Assembly (NCBI GenBank): GCA_025331445.1
Contig: JAIWNE010000004.1
Location: forward strand, 558,001-622,000
DNA: 64,000 nt
Source of the DNA: Blakeslea trispora
Taxonomy: Eukaryota > Mucoromycota > Mucoromycetes > Mucorales > Choanephoraceae
Reading direction: 5' to 3'
Shown in pieces: positions 1-11,331 of this stretch. Positions within the stretch are counted from its first letter, which is position 1. Each line of letters opens with the position of its first letter. A program made the translations under genes and the position numbers. The notes under the pieces were generated by a model, which saw only the letters and a program-made list of their open reading frames with translations, ran no database searches and was not told where the DNA came from.

Positions 1-2570
1 GATAGACTGTCTTTCACTGAAACTTACAAGACAGCCTGTCTTTAGTAGATTGCAGAGATGCGATCATAAGATCAAGATCGATGAGGCTTTATTATTTGGT
101 CTACCAAGTTCAATAATTAGCTTGCAGTCTATGTACAATGATATAAAGATAAAAAAAAAGAGTAGTGAAAGATACCAAGAAAAAGGTGTTTCTAGGTTTG
201 AGAGAGAGGATTTATCGCGATATTGGGCTACTTTTATGCAAATAGTTTGATCCTCTTTGATAGTACAAAGTAGACACCATAGGTCAGGATGAGTGTTTCT
301 AGTGCTTAATTGGCTGTTACCTTTTGTAGGCTGAGGATCAGTCAAAACTATAAGCCATAAAATACAAATAAAAACAATTATCAGGGTATTTGGCTACTCA
401 CTGGCTCAAATTCCTGATTTGAAAACCCAATTGAGAACTTGTAGTAGCAAATCTGAAAGATCGGTGGATGACCTTAAGTGGAATGTCCACAGCCTTGACA
501 GTTTAAAACTGATTCTGAAGGATGAGCAGAATTTTATGGCTACTGAGCTACTACAGCAATAAAGGCTCAGTATGCCTGAAAGATATTGGATTGTTTATGA
601 AAGCTAAAAAGAGACATGGAAAATGATTGTTCTTGACTTCTTTTCATAAGTGTCAGTATGCGATATGTTTCTTTGATATGATAAAGTAGATCTATTGAAG
701 CCTTTAGTTTTTGGCAAAACCACTCTCTCAAAGATTATCAAGTCAAAGAAAGGAAAGAAACACGAAATGAAAAAAGGTCTAAGTATAATGTAATTTTTCT
801 TTTTTTTATTAAGTATAATAAAAAAAGGGCACTAAGTGCCCCCTTGTCCCCTAACCCCAACAGATTCAGCAGAGGTATTATTAACATGCCTATAGAGAAC
901 GCACATCCCGTTCATCTTGTCCCCTTAGCCCAACAAACTCAGCAGAGGTGTCATGACACATGCCTATAGAGAACGACCATCCCGTTCATCTTAAATGGAT
1001 AAAGAAAAAAAGAAGAAAAGAAAGCGAAAAATAAAGCCTTTTTATACCTTTTTGACAGCACATAATCACATGTTGGACTGGACTGCTGAAATTTGCCTGC
1101 CGATCCTTTGGGACTGGCTTTTTCTTGTGTTTCCAAACAATGACTTCTCTTCTAATCCCCCCCCTGTATATCCTTTGAACAAAAAGAAAAGAAGAGAGAA
1201 GGAGCAAGAAAAGAAGAGTCAAGAAAGCATAAAAGTACAATAGACTTCTCTAATTTTTGTATACACTGACTTGTAAACTCCTTTTTAAAAAAAAGTATTG
1301 ATTGCCATGACGCTTGTCCAACCATCAAGATAGCTGGTCAGTGCGTCTAAACTCCGTCTGTATCTTTTTTTTTTTGCCTCACTTCTTGAAGAACTTACCA
1401 TGGCTTTGTTTTTTTTGGGTCTGTTTAATAAGAAACCATATACTTCAACTTACTACTCAACTACAGCAAGTTTATTGTTCGCTTCAAAGAGCGTCTAGTG
1501 TGATCACTGCTTTCATGAAGGATGCTGTGTTGGCCAAAGCTAAAGAGCGTTTATTCTGTCAGAGTCGGTCTATCTTTACAGTTGATGATAAAAGTTGCTT
1601 ACACGTTAGATATGAATGGCAGCTATATTGATGTGTTTCAAGTCAGTATATATATAATTCCAAGAGTCTTTTTTGTGTTCTGGTCTCATAGTAGTAATTC
1701 CGAAATACGTTGAATTCTGGAGCTTGATCTTCTGTAACATGAGAAAAGAAAAGAAAAAGTCAGTATACTCACTTGAGTCAAATAGACAGAGAAAACATAC
1801 CGAGTCTATCCATTCAATGCGATGCTCAAAGTAAGGTGCTCAATGAGTCGTGTTTATAGGCATACAATAGAATAGTAGGGACGTCGGAGTTACCCCACAC
1901 TTTTTTCTTAAAAAAGAAAGATAAAGTCGCTTGGAGCTACACAGTTTATTGAAGCCTCTCATCTTTGCTTACTTCCTCAGTCTTTCTCTCTCTCTTTTTG
2001 TTCAAGCACTTGGTCATTCTTTTTCTTTTTTATTCACCAATTTCAATAGAGGATCTGTTTCTATTCGCTTTGAAATAGGATAGAGAGAGAGGGGGGCATA
2101 TTCTAGACTCAAGTCTATTCAACAGTAGAAAATAAAATAAACACAGGCAGTTTTAAGCCTAAAGAGAGGCACATTAATCGTATTCAATACAAATACTGTC
2201 TTTACCATTTCTAAATTAGATTGTTTGGAAAGCCAATTTGCCTTTCTTTTTTGTTTCTCGAAAAAAACTCGGGCAACAGAATTTCATGATACTCTATCTA
2301 TTGAAGATTGCATGTTGTTCATAAACTAGCTCTCAAAAGGATTAGAAGCAGAATTGAAGGTACTAAAAGGCTGAAATCAATCCAAACCAAGTGGAAGCAA
2401 AATCTACACTGCTTCAAAGAGTGAGGAAGACTCTCTTTTTCTTTGTGTGTACTCCAAGTATCAATTCCTGGGTTGAACCTCTTTAACACACTATTGCAAT
2501 GATTGACTTTATTATGATGATGACTAAACTACTTTGATATTGACTTTCTTTTTTTTTTTTTGAATGCTTA
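1..2570. other. Intergenic region, no gene recognised
   Basis: I see no convincing gene. Open frames on both strands are short and low in complexity, and several begin at non-ATG codons. The sequence is AT-rich with many A/T homopolymers and CT-rich stretches. The only clear structure is a two-copy tandem repeat at 843-989. The right edge is the 3' flank of the RanBPM-like gene on the minus strand. Confidence 0.5.
843..989. repeat. Tandem duplication, two copies of about 73 bp
   Basis: Copy 1 (843-915) and copy 2 (916-989) both begin with CTTGTCCCCT and both end with a segment reading CCTATAGAGAACG...CATCCCGTTCAT. They differ at scattered positions, mostly in the middle and around 951-960. 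The unit is richer in C and G than its surroundings. No function is evident. Confidence 0.75.
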
Positions 2571-4630
2571 TTAAGGTTGATGTTCAAAATGGACCAAGGA
2601 AGCTTTACCATGACCTGACAATGAAAGTTCTTTGGTGACTACCATTGTTTGTTTATAGACAAGTTCCAGAGAAGAGGTTTTGGATTGATGTTTGTAAACT
2701 AAATTGAGAAAACAATTAGATATATAAAAAAAAGAGAGCATGTTTGTGTTTATTCTTACCTCGAATCGCCTTAATCAAACGAGTCACAATGGCGTCTCGA
2801 GCAGCCAAAGTTAACAAGGCACCATCTGTACTTGCCTTTGGATCAGACATGGACAAAAGGCCAAAGAGTTCCATGAGTCTATGATGGTATTTAGGCTGAT
2901 GTTGGTATTCCTCTTGAAGTGACTGACCATAGAGCATAGCCTGGCGCATACAGGACTGAGACAGACTTGGTTCCATGATTTCATCTTGTTCATCGAGACT
3001 CTTTTGTCTGGCACTCAAGAGTAGAGATGGTCTACGTTTCATAGCCATAGGTGACTCATATGTATCAAATGGGTTTGTCGATACAACAGTCGTTGGAGAA
3101 GCAGCTACAGCAGCCCAACTCAAGCGTCTTCCCGACGCGGCAACATGCATTGGTGGTAGTGGTGTAGAGACATGAGCCAACATGGCTTTCTCATCTTCAC
3201 TACTGATACTCAATGCACGACTTCTACCTGAATAAGTACTCAAGGTATCATCGTCTGTATCTTCTGTGATATGATCTGATAGACAGAGAGAAGAAGCAAG
3301 AGAGGGTGAAGGTGATATTTCTGTTGTCATGAAATAGTCTAGAAATTTACGTGTCTTGAGTTCGAAATGCAAGTCAGGATCAGATTCCAATAGACCAGGA
3401 TAATGTGTGTATGTCTGATGCAAGGCGCTATCGATACAGCCAGACATGATGGTCTGACGAAGGTGGTTACTGTTGATGTCATCGTCTGACAAACACAAGT
3501 TGATGGTTTGATGTGAATTTTTTACAAGTGATTTTGCTGTTTCTGTATAGCCTAGATGAACTAGATAAGTAGCCAGGATTTGATCCAAGGCATTCTGTTG
3601 ATGATGATCAGATGGAATGGATAGGTGAAATGAAACTTGTTGATTCTGATTCAAAATGTTTCTTAGCAAAAAAAAAAAGCCATGCTAGTTGTTTGTGTAT
3701 GGTTATACCTTGATGTAGTCTACAATATCAAACAAGAAAGGCTGTTGACCAAAGTTAGCCGTGATACGTTCACCCGGTGTGCTGAGACCAACACAAGGGT
3801 AATAAGGCATGTCTTTATCCAGTTCAAAAGCTGGACCGAGAGAGATGCCATTTTTGGTGAAAAAGACATGGCCTGTTGTAAAATCGACTCCACAACCAAT
3901 CACATCACCTGATGAAAAACTAGGCCCATAATCTTGAGCTTGTTTTTGTTTGAAAATCTGACCACTTTGTCCATGGTATCCAAATGAGAAAATATCATGG
4001 CCTTTGAATAAAAAAAAAGGGTAAGCTATGCATTTATACAACAGTCTGTTTCTTACCTGGTAAAGTATCCAATTTATGTTGAGCAGCACATAAACCAATA
4101 GCAAACAAACCATCTAGACCTAATGAATTCACCTTGATCTCAAAGTAATACACTCCACACTGAGTTCGAACAGGGAAATGAGTACGAGCAGTGGCTGCCT
4201 CAGCTATTGTCTGTTGCTGTTGACTAGATTTAAGAGAGCCTAGAATTTGTTATGATGAACAAACAAAGCCCGTTTATGAATTTCTCACACAAAAAAAAAG
4301 CTTACTTTGATAGCTTAAATCAAGACCGTTCATGCCAACTTCAATGGATCGCGATTTGTCATTTTTATTCCAATATTGGGGAAGGCGTAAATCGACAGTT
4401 TCAATAGAATCATGCGTACGTTGTTTGTTGGACAAATGATGGTATTGTTCCATCACTAGGCTTGCATACCGAGTATGTTTTAGGTAAGCAGGGTATTTAG
4501 GTGCTGTCATGAATGGATGGTTGTTTGAAGTGACTGTAGGTCGTTTAACGGTCGTTGTGTTGTTTGGCAGAGACCATGGTGAGAATGATTGAAGTGGAGG
4601 AAAGGCGGAAGAATAAGCTGTGGTTGTCAT
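2571..4630 (-). CDS. RanBPM/Gid1-like SPRY-LisH-CTLH-CRA protein
   Basis: Likely scaffold subunit of the GID/CTLH ubiquitin ligase, the homologue of RanBP9/10 and yeast Gid1/Vid30, acting in cytosol and nucleus. I read five exons. Exon 1 starts at the ATG at 4630 and ends near 4306 with a Ser/Pro-rich N-terminus. Exon 2 starts at 4239, and exons 2-3 give a SPRY domain (VYYFEIKV, then [10 protein letters not shown] and the FFTKNG turn). The long exon 4 (about 2759-3672) holds a LisH motif ([14 protein letters not shown]), a CTLH segment, a Ser-rich linker and the start of the CRA domain. A last small exon after a 5' splice site at about 2758 supplies the typical CRA end ([13 protein letters not shown]) and the stop at 2571. 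Domain order matches the family. Exon ends are by eye. Confidence 0.85.
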
Positions 4631-4830
4631 GTAAAATAATAAAATAACAATAATAATACGAAAAAAAAAAGAAGGGAAAAATAGATATAAACCAAATTAA
4701 TGCAACCTTCTTTTAGAGTCGTATGTTTCTTTCAAATACACACACACACTTGTATGTCACGTGTTCTCAGACATCTCCTTCTCACACACATACATACATA
4801 ACAAACAAATCATTTTTTTTCTTTTGATGT

Positions 4831-5547
4831 TTATTTCGACAATGCTTCAAACTCAAACTTGGTAGCACGCATACCAACACCAGCTGGTGCATTCATTGTC
4901 AAATACTGCAACCATCTTTCTACTACTTCAGGATGAGTGTCTTTGATTTGAAGCAATCGCTTATGTGTCTTTCTCTCAAAGTTTTCTTGTGATTTTTTGT
5001 GTACAAAAGGTGATCGAATGACTGTCCAACGAGAGGTTTGGGTAGGTAAAGGAACGGTGCCGGAACAAGGCATACCCATATGAAAAGCTGCACGACGAGC
5101 AAAATCGGCAAAAAAGTCGAGTTGTTGAGGTAAATAACCTCTTATTTGAAGGTTGCAAACAGGGATGTTATGGGTAGGTGTAACACGCTTGGGAACTTTT
5201 TTTTTTTTGGGTTTCAGTTCATCCATAAAGTAGTAGTTTTTTTTTCTTTTTTATTACCTTCAAAAACTTGACTGAATTCTTCCACTGTTTCATTTGTCTT
5301 GGGTAATTCAAGTACAGGTTTAGTCTCTGTTAGTGTGGTTGCTTTGGTTTCTGTGGTTGTGCTATATTAAACAGAAAAGAGAGATTAGGAGATGCTCAAG
5401 AGAATTACATGTTGTCCACTTTACGCTAAGCTGCGAGAAACTTGGAAAGCTCTAGGTGTAGTTCTAATCAGTCTAGACTATAAGCATCGTTCTTTAATAA
5501 GGCATCAAACATAAAGTGAAGGGTTAGAAACCTACTGTAGAAAGCAT
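4831..5547 (-). CDS. Mitochondrial small-subunit ribosomal protein uS10m, with an apparent frameshift
   Basis: Protein uS10 of the mitochondrial ribosome, related to yeast Rsm10. The C-terminal exon (4831-5226) carries the family signature: PLPTQTSRWTVIRSPFVHKK, then NFERKTHKR and a final NAPAGVGMR segment. Upstream I recover small exons. ATG at 5547 plus an exon after a 3' splice site near 5470 give an Arg/Ser/Thr-rich, acid-free presequence (MLSTSRLIRTTPRAF) typical of matrix import. A third exon (about 5262-5362) adds an acidic linker. That linker and the conserved exon are in different frames: one extra T in the T9 run at 5237-5245 would join them. Either this is a homopolymer sequencing error or translation starts at the internal ATG at 5226, which would lose the presequence. 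Confidence 0.8.
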
Positions 5548-5831
5548 CAGGGGGGTTGATAAACTGTACAAAATATATATATATAAAAAAAACAAAAAAA
5601 AAATAAAGTTAGACAGGATGAATTATACACACAAGCTGAGCGAAGCCACTATAGGGGGTGGGGTTATCTACATTGATGGTGGTCCCCCCCCCCGGAAGTC
5701 GAAAAGTTTAACCTGTCCAAACTAAGAATAAGCCACGAAGGTGTTTCACCATTTTAAGAATTGACACAAAAGAAAGAAAGCTTTATTTTCCCCTCTCTCT
5801 CTCAACAACAACAAAATAGGTAAAAGACATT

Positions 5832-6989
5832 CTAAGCACTCATAGTATGATCATAGTCAATAGTAGGAATAACAGAGCTCATGAACTTTAAGAAGATGAT
5901 CAAGTATTGATCGACACGAATACCACTTTCTTCTTGATCACTGCCGACACCTGCTTTTTGACCATCACCCATACGTTCAATGATCTTCTTCATGACTTCA
6001 GCATGTTTACAAGGATGAATCGAGGCTAGACTGAGGGCAAGATGAGGGTGTGTTTCGATTGTGACGGTCTTTTTGACATAATCAGGCGAAACATCTTCAA
6101 ACACCTGAGCAGAGGCTAAAGGACGACGTTCTTCATCATAACCAAATAACCAAATACGTGGTGTTTGATAGTATTTGTCATAGGTGATAAACACATCATA
6201 CGTGCGTACTTGCAATACTTTATCATTTGTGTCTTGAATAGCAATAGCCTATCATACATGTTGGTTTCATATATATATATATATAAAATATGGTTGAACA
6301 CATCTTTACCGGATCTTCTTCTTCTTGCACCTGATCATCCATATCCGGAATATCATCCATGTCCGGTATGTCTTCTAGGTCCTCCATCTTTAGCTTCTCT
6401 AATCCCCTCTTGATCTCTGCCTCTTCTTCTTCTTCAGTCATGATTGTCTGTGCAATTTCTTCCATTGTCTTTGTGACTCGAGTACTGTGGGTAAACATCC
6501 AATCTTCTTCAAGATCGTTTTCATCCTTGATCTGGGTCTCAGAGTCATCTTCAGTGTACTCCATTTGACGAGCACGACGAATACAAGGCACTGATAGGTT
6601 GTGTTAGTTTGCGGATAGGAGTGATTCTTGGTTGGCTTACCGTTACGTGTGACCAAGAATTGCTTATCATTGGGTAAATAATCTCTTTTCTTACTGTCTA
6701 ATCCTGCTTCCCTAAATAAACACATTTGTTGACTATAGCCATGACAGTTCATCTGTTTCTTACCAGTGCCAAGTAGGACACTTGTAGACCAAGAATTCAC
6801 CTGCTGCAACAAACTAAAGACAAACATCTTTAGCTTATGGTTCTATTGAACAACAACAAACCCCCCAACCTCTTCAGGTGTAATACAGCCAGTCTCTTTA
6901 AACTTGGAATCCTTCAAGACAGGTGCAAGGTAATCTCTCATCTTTTGAAAATTTGAAAACATCTTGTTATAGGCATCTTGAACTGACAT
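5832..6989 (-). CDS. ATG3: Autophagy-related E2-like enzyme Atg3
   Basis: Atg3 is the E2-like enzyme that transfers Atg8 to phosphatidylethanolamine during autophagosome formation. Start is the ATG at 6989; four introns are visible. Exon 1 gives the N-terminal membrane-facing helix region. The next exons read [17 protein letters not shown] and the acidic variable region EEDWMFTH...EEIA. The last exon has the E2 core, [20 protein letters not shown], and the catalytic cysteine in HPCKHA. The stop is at 5832. The acidic insert contains a perfect hexapeptide duplication, IPDMDD twice, near 6335-6370. Length and motif order fit a normal Atg3. Confidence 0.93.
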
Positions 6990-7479
6990 GGTAGGTTTAC
7001 TATTTAAAAAAAATTATATAAAGAGAAAAAAGAAAGAAAGAGAGAGATACCCTTTTTTTTTTATTATGCTTAAAAAAAAAGAAAAGAGGAACACGTCAGC
7101 TGAGTTAAACCCAAAATAGTAATCATCAGCATAAACCGTATACATGAGAGTGAGTGACAATAAGCACAAGATAAACAAAAGCATTTGATTGGTTCAATAG
7201 AGACAGACAAGATGGTGAAATATTGGTTATATTGAGGATGTCCACATATACTATTAGATCAAACATTCAAATACGCCAATTTTAACATTTTCAACTTTAT
7301 CAGAAAAAAAAGTGCCCATCTTGACCTTACAAAATAACCAGTTGAATTTATCAAGCAGAAGAGGAGTTTACAATGACTTGTGTTACACATTCGATAGTCA
7401 TTTTGAAAATCTTTTTTTTTTTTTATTGTGATATCCGTTTATTTTTTATTTTTTTATTTTTTTAAAAAAAAAAACCATA
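6990..7479. promoter_or_regulatory. Shared divergent promoter region between ATG3 and the KH-domain gene
   Basis: This 490-bp spacer separates two genes read in opposite directions, so both promoters must lie here. It is AT-rich, with A/T runs close to each start codon (about 7050-7080 and 7411-7475) and a CT/GA-rich tract near 7024-7050. No specific binding site can be named. Confidence 0.5.
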
Positions 7480-8514
7480 ATGTCAAACGCGCCATCCGAG
7501 CATTACGACGTAGATAATTTGAGTAGCCAAACTCAAGAAGAGCCCTTAACTTTACGCGCTCTTGTCTCTACAAAAGAAGCAGGTGTTATTATTGGCAAAG
7601 GAGGCAAGAATGTTGCTGAACTACGCGAAGTCACTGGTGTGAAGGCAGGTGTATCCAAAGTAGTTCAAGGTGTTCATGACCGTGTATTGACTGTCAGTGG
7701 TACACTTGAAGGTGTGGCCAAAGTAAGTTTTAAACGTTTTTTTTTAAGGATACTCTGACTCAACTCTCTCTCTCTCATCTAGGCTTATTCGCTAATTGCT
7801 CGTACTATCATTGAAAACTCAGTACAGACACAACCATCCGATGAACAAAACAGCCATCCGACAGACACAGCCATTGCTACAATACGTCTCTTAATCTCTC
7901 ATAATCTAATGGGTACAGTGATTGGCCGACAAGGTGCCAAAATCAAATTCATACAAGATCTTTCAGGTGTACGTATGACAGCCTCCAAGACATTATTACC
8001 TCAGTCCACAGAACGGGTTGTGGAAGTACGTGGCAATGTTCAGAGTATTGAACAGGCCATGACTGAGATTGGAACATGTTTGATTGAAGATAAAGATAGA
8101 GCTTATGGTACCATCTTGTATAATCCTACAAAAGCAGCTGTGACTGTACAGAATAATCACTTTATGCCACCCAGACAACAACAACAACAACAACATCATC
8201 ATCATCATACAAATAATATAAATACACCTATGGAAGATATGCGTACACAACATATTTCAATTCCAAGTGATATGGTGGGATGTATTATCGGTAAAGGAGG
8301 ACAAAAGATTTCGGAAATCAGAAAACTATCTGGTTCACATATCTCTATTGCTAAATTTCCCCATGATGATTCGGGTGAACGTATGTTTACCATTCAAGGC
8401 ACAATGGAATCAAATGAAAAGGCACTCTATTTACTGTATGGTCAACTAGAGGCAGAAAAGGAACGTCGCCTTCGTGGTGTTGCTTCTATGCAGCCTACTT
8501 CTTTGGAAGTCTAG
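7480..8514 (+). CDS. Triple-KH-domain RNA-binding protein (PCBP/HEK2-like)
   Basis: Probable cytoplasmic or nuclear RNA-binding protein controlling mRNA fate. Two exons, 7480-7722 and 7783-8514, joined over a 60-nt intron (GTAAGT...TCTAG). Three KH domains are marked by their GxxG loops: VIIGKGGKN in exon 1, TVIGRQGAKI early in exon 2 and CIIGKGGQKI near the C-terminus. A glutamine/histidine run (8176-8208) separates the second and third domains. The architecture matches yeast Hek2/Pbp2 and animal PCBP proteins. Which RNAs it binds cannot be told from sequence. Confidence 0.9.
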
Positions 8515-8619
8515 ATCATACATCATAAAAAAAGAAAAAAAAAAGAAAAGAAAAGGGTGTAATTACATAATCAAATCAACCTTTTTTTTAATAATAATTA
8601 AACCATCTCTCTTTTTTTT

Positions 8620-10805
8620 TTATACCAATGTCTTTACTATTTCATCTTTTTTCACTTGATAATCAAGCCAGCTGAGTGTGCGAGTAGATGAGACAGAGAC
8701 AATGGTATTTGTGTTTGGTATAAATTTAGGGACTAGAATCTTGGAGGTAGAAGGTGTTTCCATAGAGAACGAGATGTTTCGACTGACACCCGTATAACGT
8801 AAATCCCAAAAGTTAAGCTTAGAAGAACTTTGAGATCCACAACAGATAGTGTAACCATTGTCATGGATATCAGGCTTAATGTATCGAGATAGATTATCAT
8901 TCTCATGTTGACCAAAACGAAGCTTAATACCATCATAACCGGGACATCGTTGATCATAGACCGAGAATTGTTCGACCGAGGATGAGACCCTGATGATTAG
9001 ATGAGTGATAGGCAAATAGACAAGACAATAGAATAAACTTACGTGATTAACAGTAGATTGGGATTGGCTTTACTTTGGTTGATCTGATTGATACGTTGAC
9101 TCAATCGCATCTCTCTCACAGTAGAGTCTGTCTGCATATCAAAGATAACAAGACGTTCATCTGCTCCACCCGAAATCAAATGGCTGCGATATTTATCATA
9201 ACAAAGGGACAACAGATAAGATGTGTGCTTTAGATTCAGACGATTGACTTCAGATGTTGTGAAATTGTCCAGTGGTGATTCTCTTTTCAGATTCCAGATA
9301 TACTGTAGATTGTGTTAGCCATACAATTGTCTTGTACTTGTCTGCACACTTACCACACTCTTATCATAACCACCAGTCAAGAAACTACATTTCTCCATAT
9401 ATTGTGTATTATGATCCCCTGTATCCAGACTCTCAATCACAGAGATACCATTTTCATGTGGACTCTCATCTAGACTTTGAATACGACCTTCTACATTGGT
9501 TCTGCTCGTTTTACCAATATGGATCAACTTGACAGGTTCCTCTGATTTTTGTGGGGGACAGAAGGCCAAGGTACTAGGTGTAGCCCAACAGATATCATCA
9601 ATCCAACTATCATATAGATGATCTGATCCAATCGTCTTGATTTTTCTAATATGAGAGAGTCAATAACCCATACACACACTAAACTGTATAGCTTGTTTTA
9701 CCTTCTCTCTTTTGTATTCCAGAAATGCAATTCACCATCCATCGAAGTAGTGATCATTAAATCATGAATTCCTGCAGGTGTATTATCATTGGCTATATTG
9801 TACAAAAGAGATCTCGGCTTCTTTTTGAATTCAATATCACCCCTCTTCTGTCTGGGTACAAAGATATCCATGGTGCTACTCTTGGCCATCTCAATCTCCT
9901 GAAAGACTTTTCGAATAGGTGTGATTTTAGCAGGCATAGGCTATAAAAGACAATCAATAGAAGGGAAAATCATAACAATGAATCTCAAGCTTACAAAGGT
10001 AGGTTTGTTTGACTTTTTTTTCGGTATGGGTTGAGCAGACAAGGAGGTACGAGCATCTTCCTCTGACATATCATCATCACTAATCAAAGCCACATTTGTC
10101 TGTTGTTTCTTATGGGTAGGATCCAAGGGTGTAGATCGTTTGGCTAAGGCAGGCTTTGATTTACCTTGATTGACTGCTTGCATCAATTGATTGGCATTAA
10201 AGGTAATCAAACGATTGGTCTTTTTGATGGATTTGTTCAACTGTTTTAATTTCTCGAGATACTTGTTTTGTTTGGATTGTTGTCGCTCCAGCTAACATTG
10301 TGGTCAATAAAATAAAGGGAAAGAAAACTTGTGATGGTTTTACCTTGAGTAAGAGATGATGCATGGTATGGTTAATATGGGCACTTGAGATATTATCTTG
10401 TTGAAGCATGTTTGATTCAATATCATCATTATCTTCTTCCTCACTACTACTGCTACTACTACTGCTGTTATGACTATCACTGTTATGGCTGTTGTTTTCA
10501 CTGTCGTTGACATCTTCAAGAATGACAGGTTGGTCTCTTTGACTGCGCACTTCATTTTTCGAGACAGTAGGTGTAGGTTCGGTTCTGACAAGAGCTCTTT
10601 GTTGACTGGTCGAACGTCTTCTTCGTCTCTTTGCAGGTTGTTGAGGACTTAGTAAAGAAACTGTTCATAAAGAATAACGTGTTTAACACGATTGATTTGA
10701 AGCATATTCACACTATCGTGTTTTACCTATACTATCATCCACATTTTCTCTTTTTAAAGTAGAAGCAGAAAATAGAGATCGAGGTAATAAAGAGTCTCCA
10801 TTCAT
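8620..10805 (-). CDS. Large WD40-repeat protein with basic nuclear-type N-terminus
   Basis: Multi-exon gene starting at the ATG at 10805. Exon 2 (about 10330-10662) encodes a basic cluster (PAKRRRRR) that looks like a nuclear localisation signal, then a Ser- and Asp/Glu-rich stretch (about 10400-10500). A Lys-rich, coiled-coil-like linker follows. The C-terminal half has WD40-type blades: MITTSMDGELHFWN, then SFLTGGYDKSVYIWNL, LISGGADERLVIFDMQ and CCGSQSSSKLNFWDLRY. I cannot assign it to a named WD40 family. A nuclear or chromatin-linked scaffold is a reasonable guess from the N-terminus only. Stop at 8620, only about 105 bp past the convergent KH gene. Confidence 0.75.
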
Positions 10806-10938
10806 AGCAGTAAAGATAAATATATATATATAAAAGAAAAAGAAAAAGAAAAAGAGAGAGAGAGAAAGAGAAAACACGCACCAACAGATAAAGAAAAGGT
10901 TTTTCGGCTTTTTAAAAGTCACACCCAAAAAAAAAACT

Positions 10939-11196
10939 TTATTGATCTGGTTGAAGTGAAAATCCACAATAGCAATTACCCTCATAACAGACATGTTGAA
11001 GTTCTCTATTGATTCGAGATCCTTTTGTGTTGCACCTTGTAGAACAGTCAGATTCTAGAGCACCACACGTTAGATCACAGCCATCTTCTCGTTTCTGTAA
11101 TAAGCTGGCATCGATATAATGACGGCGATGATAACTCCCAGCTTCTACCACAAGCAAGCATAATAACAATGAAAACAGGCAAACAATAGATTTCAT
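10939..11196 (-). CDS. Small secreted cysteine-rich peptide, defensin-like pattern
   Basis: Intronless 85-residue precursor. Residues 1-19 form a clear signal peptide (LFSLLLCLLVVEAG). A dibasic KR site near residue 36 could be cut by a Kex2-type protease, leaving a mature peptide of about 49 residues with seven cysteines. Their spacing includes C-x3-C twice and ends in C-x4-C-x-C (CYEGNCYC), which recalls the cysteine-stabilised alpha-beta fold of defensins and related peptides. The odd cysteine count is unusual for a fully bridged peptide. No target or activity can be claimed. A second peptide of the same style lies at 46742-47071. Confidence 0.7.
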   Translation of the reverse strand: MKSIVCLFSLLLCLLVVEAGSYHRRHYIDASLLQKREDGCDLTCGALESDCSTRCNTKGSRINRELQHVCYEGNCYCGFSLQPDQ

Positions 11197-11331
11197 CCTT
11201 TTCTTAAAGAAAGAGAGAGAAAGAAGTTCAATGCATCCGATTGTATTATATATATCTGTAAATCAAGGAGGAAACACCAAAGAAATAGGAGTGATAAGGG
11301 GGGGTATAAGGAATAGAAATACAAGTCTAAA

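Noticed and set aside
5640..5700. G- and C-rich runs as a quadruplex or terminator
   Set aside because: Runs of G (5653-5663) and C (5685-5694) are isolated and do not form four regular tracts.
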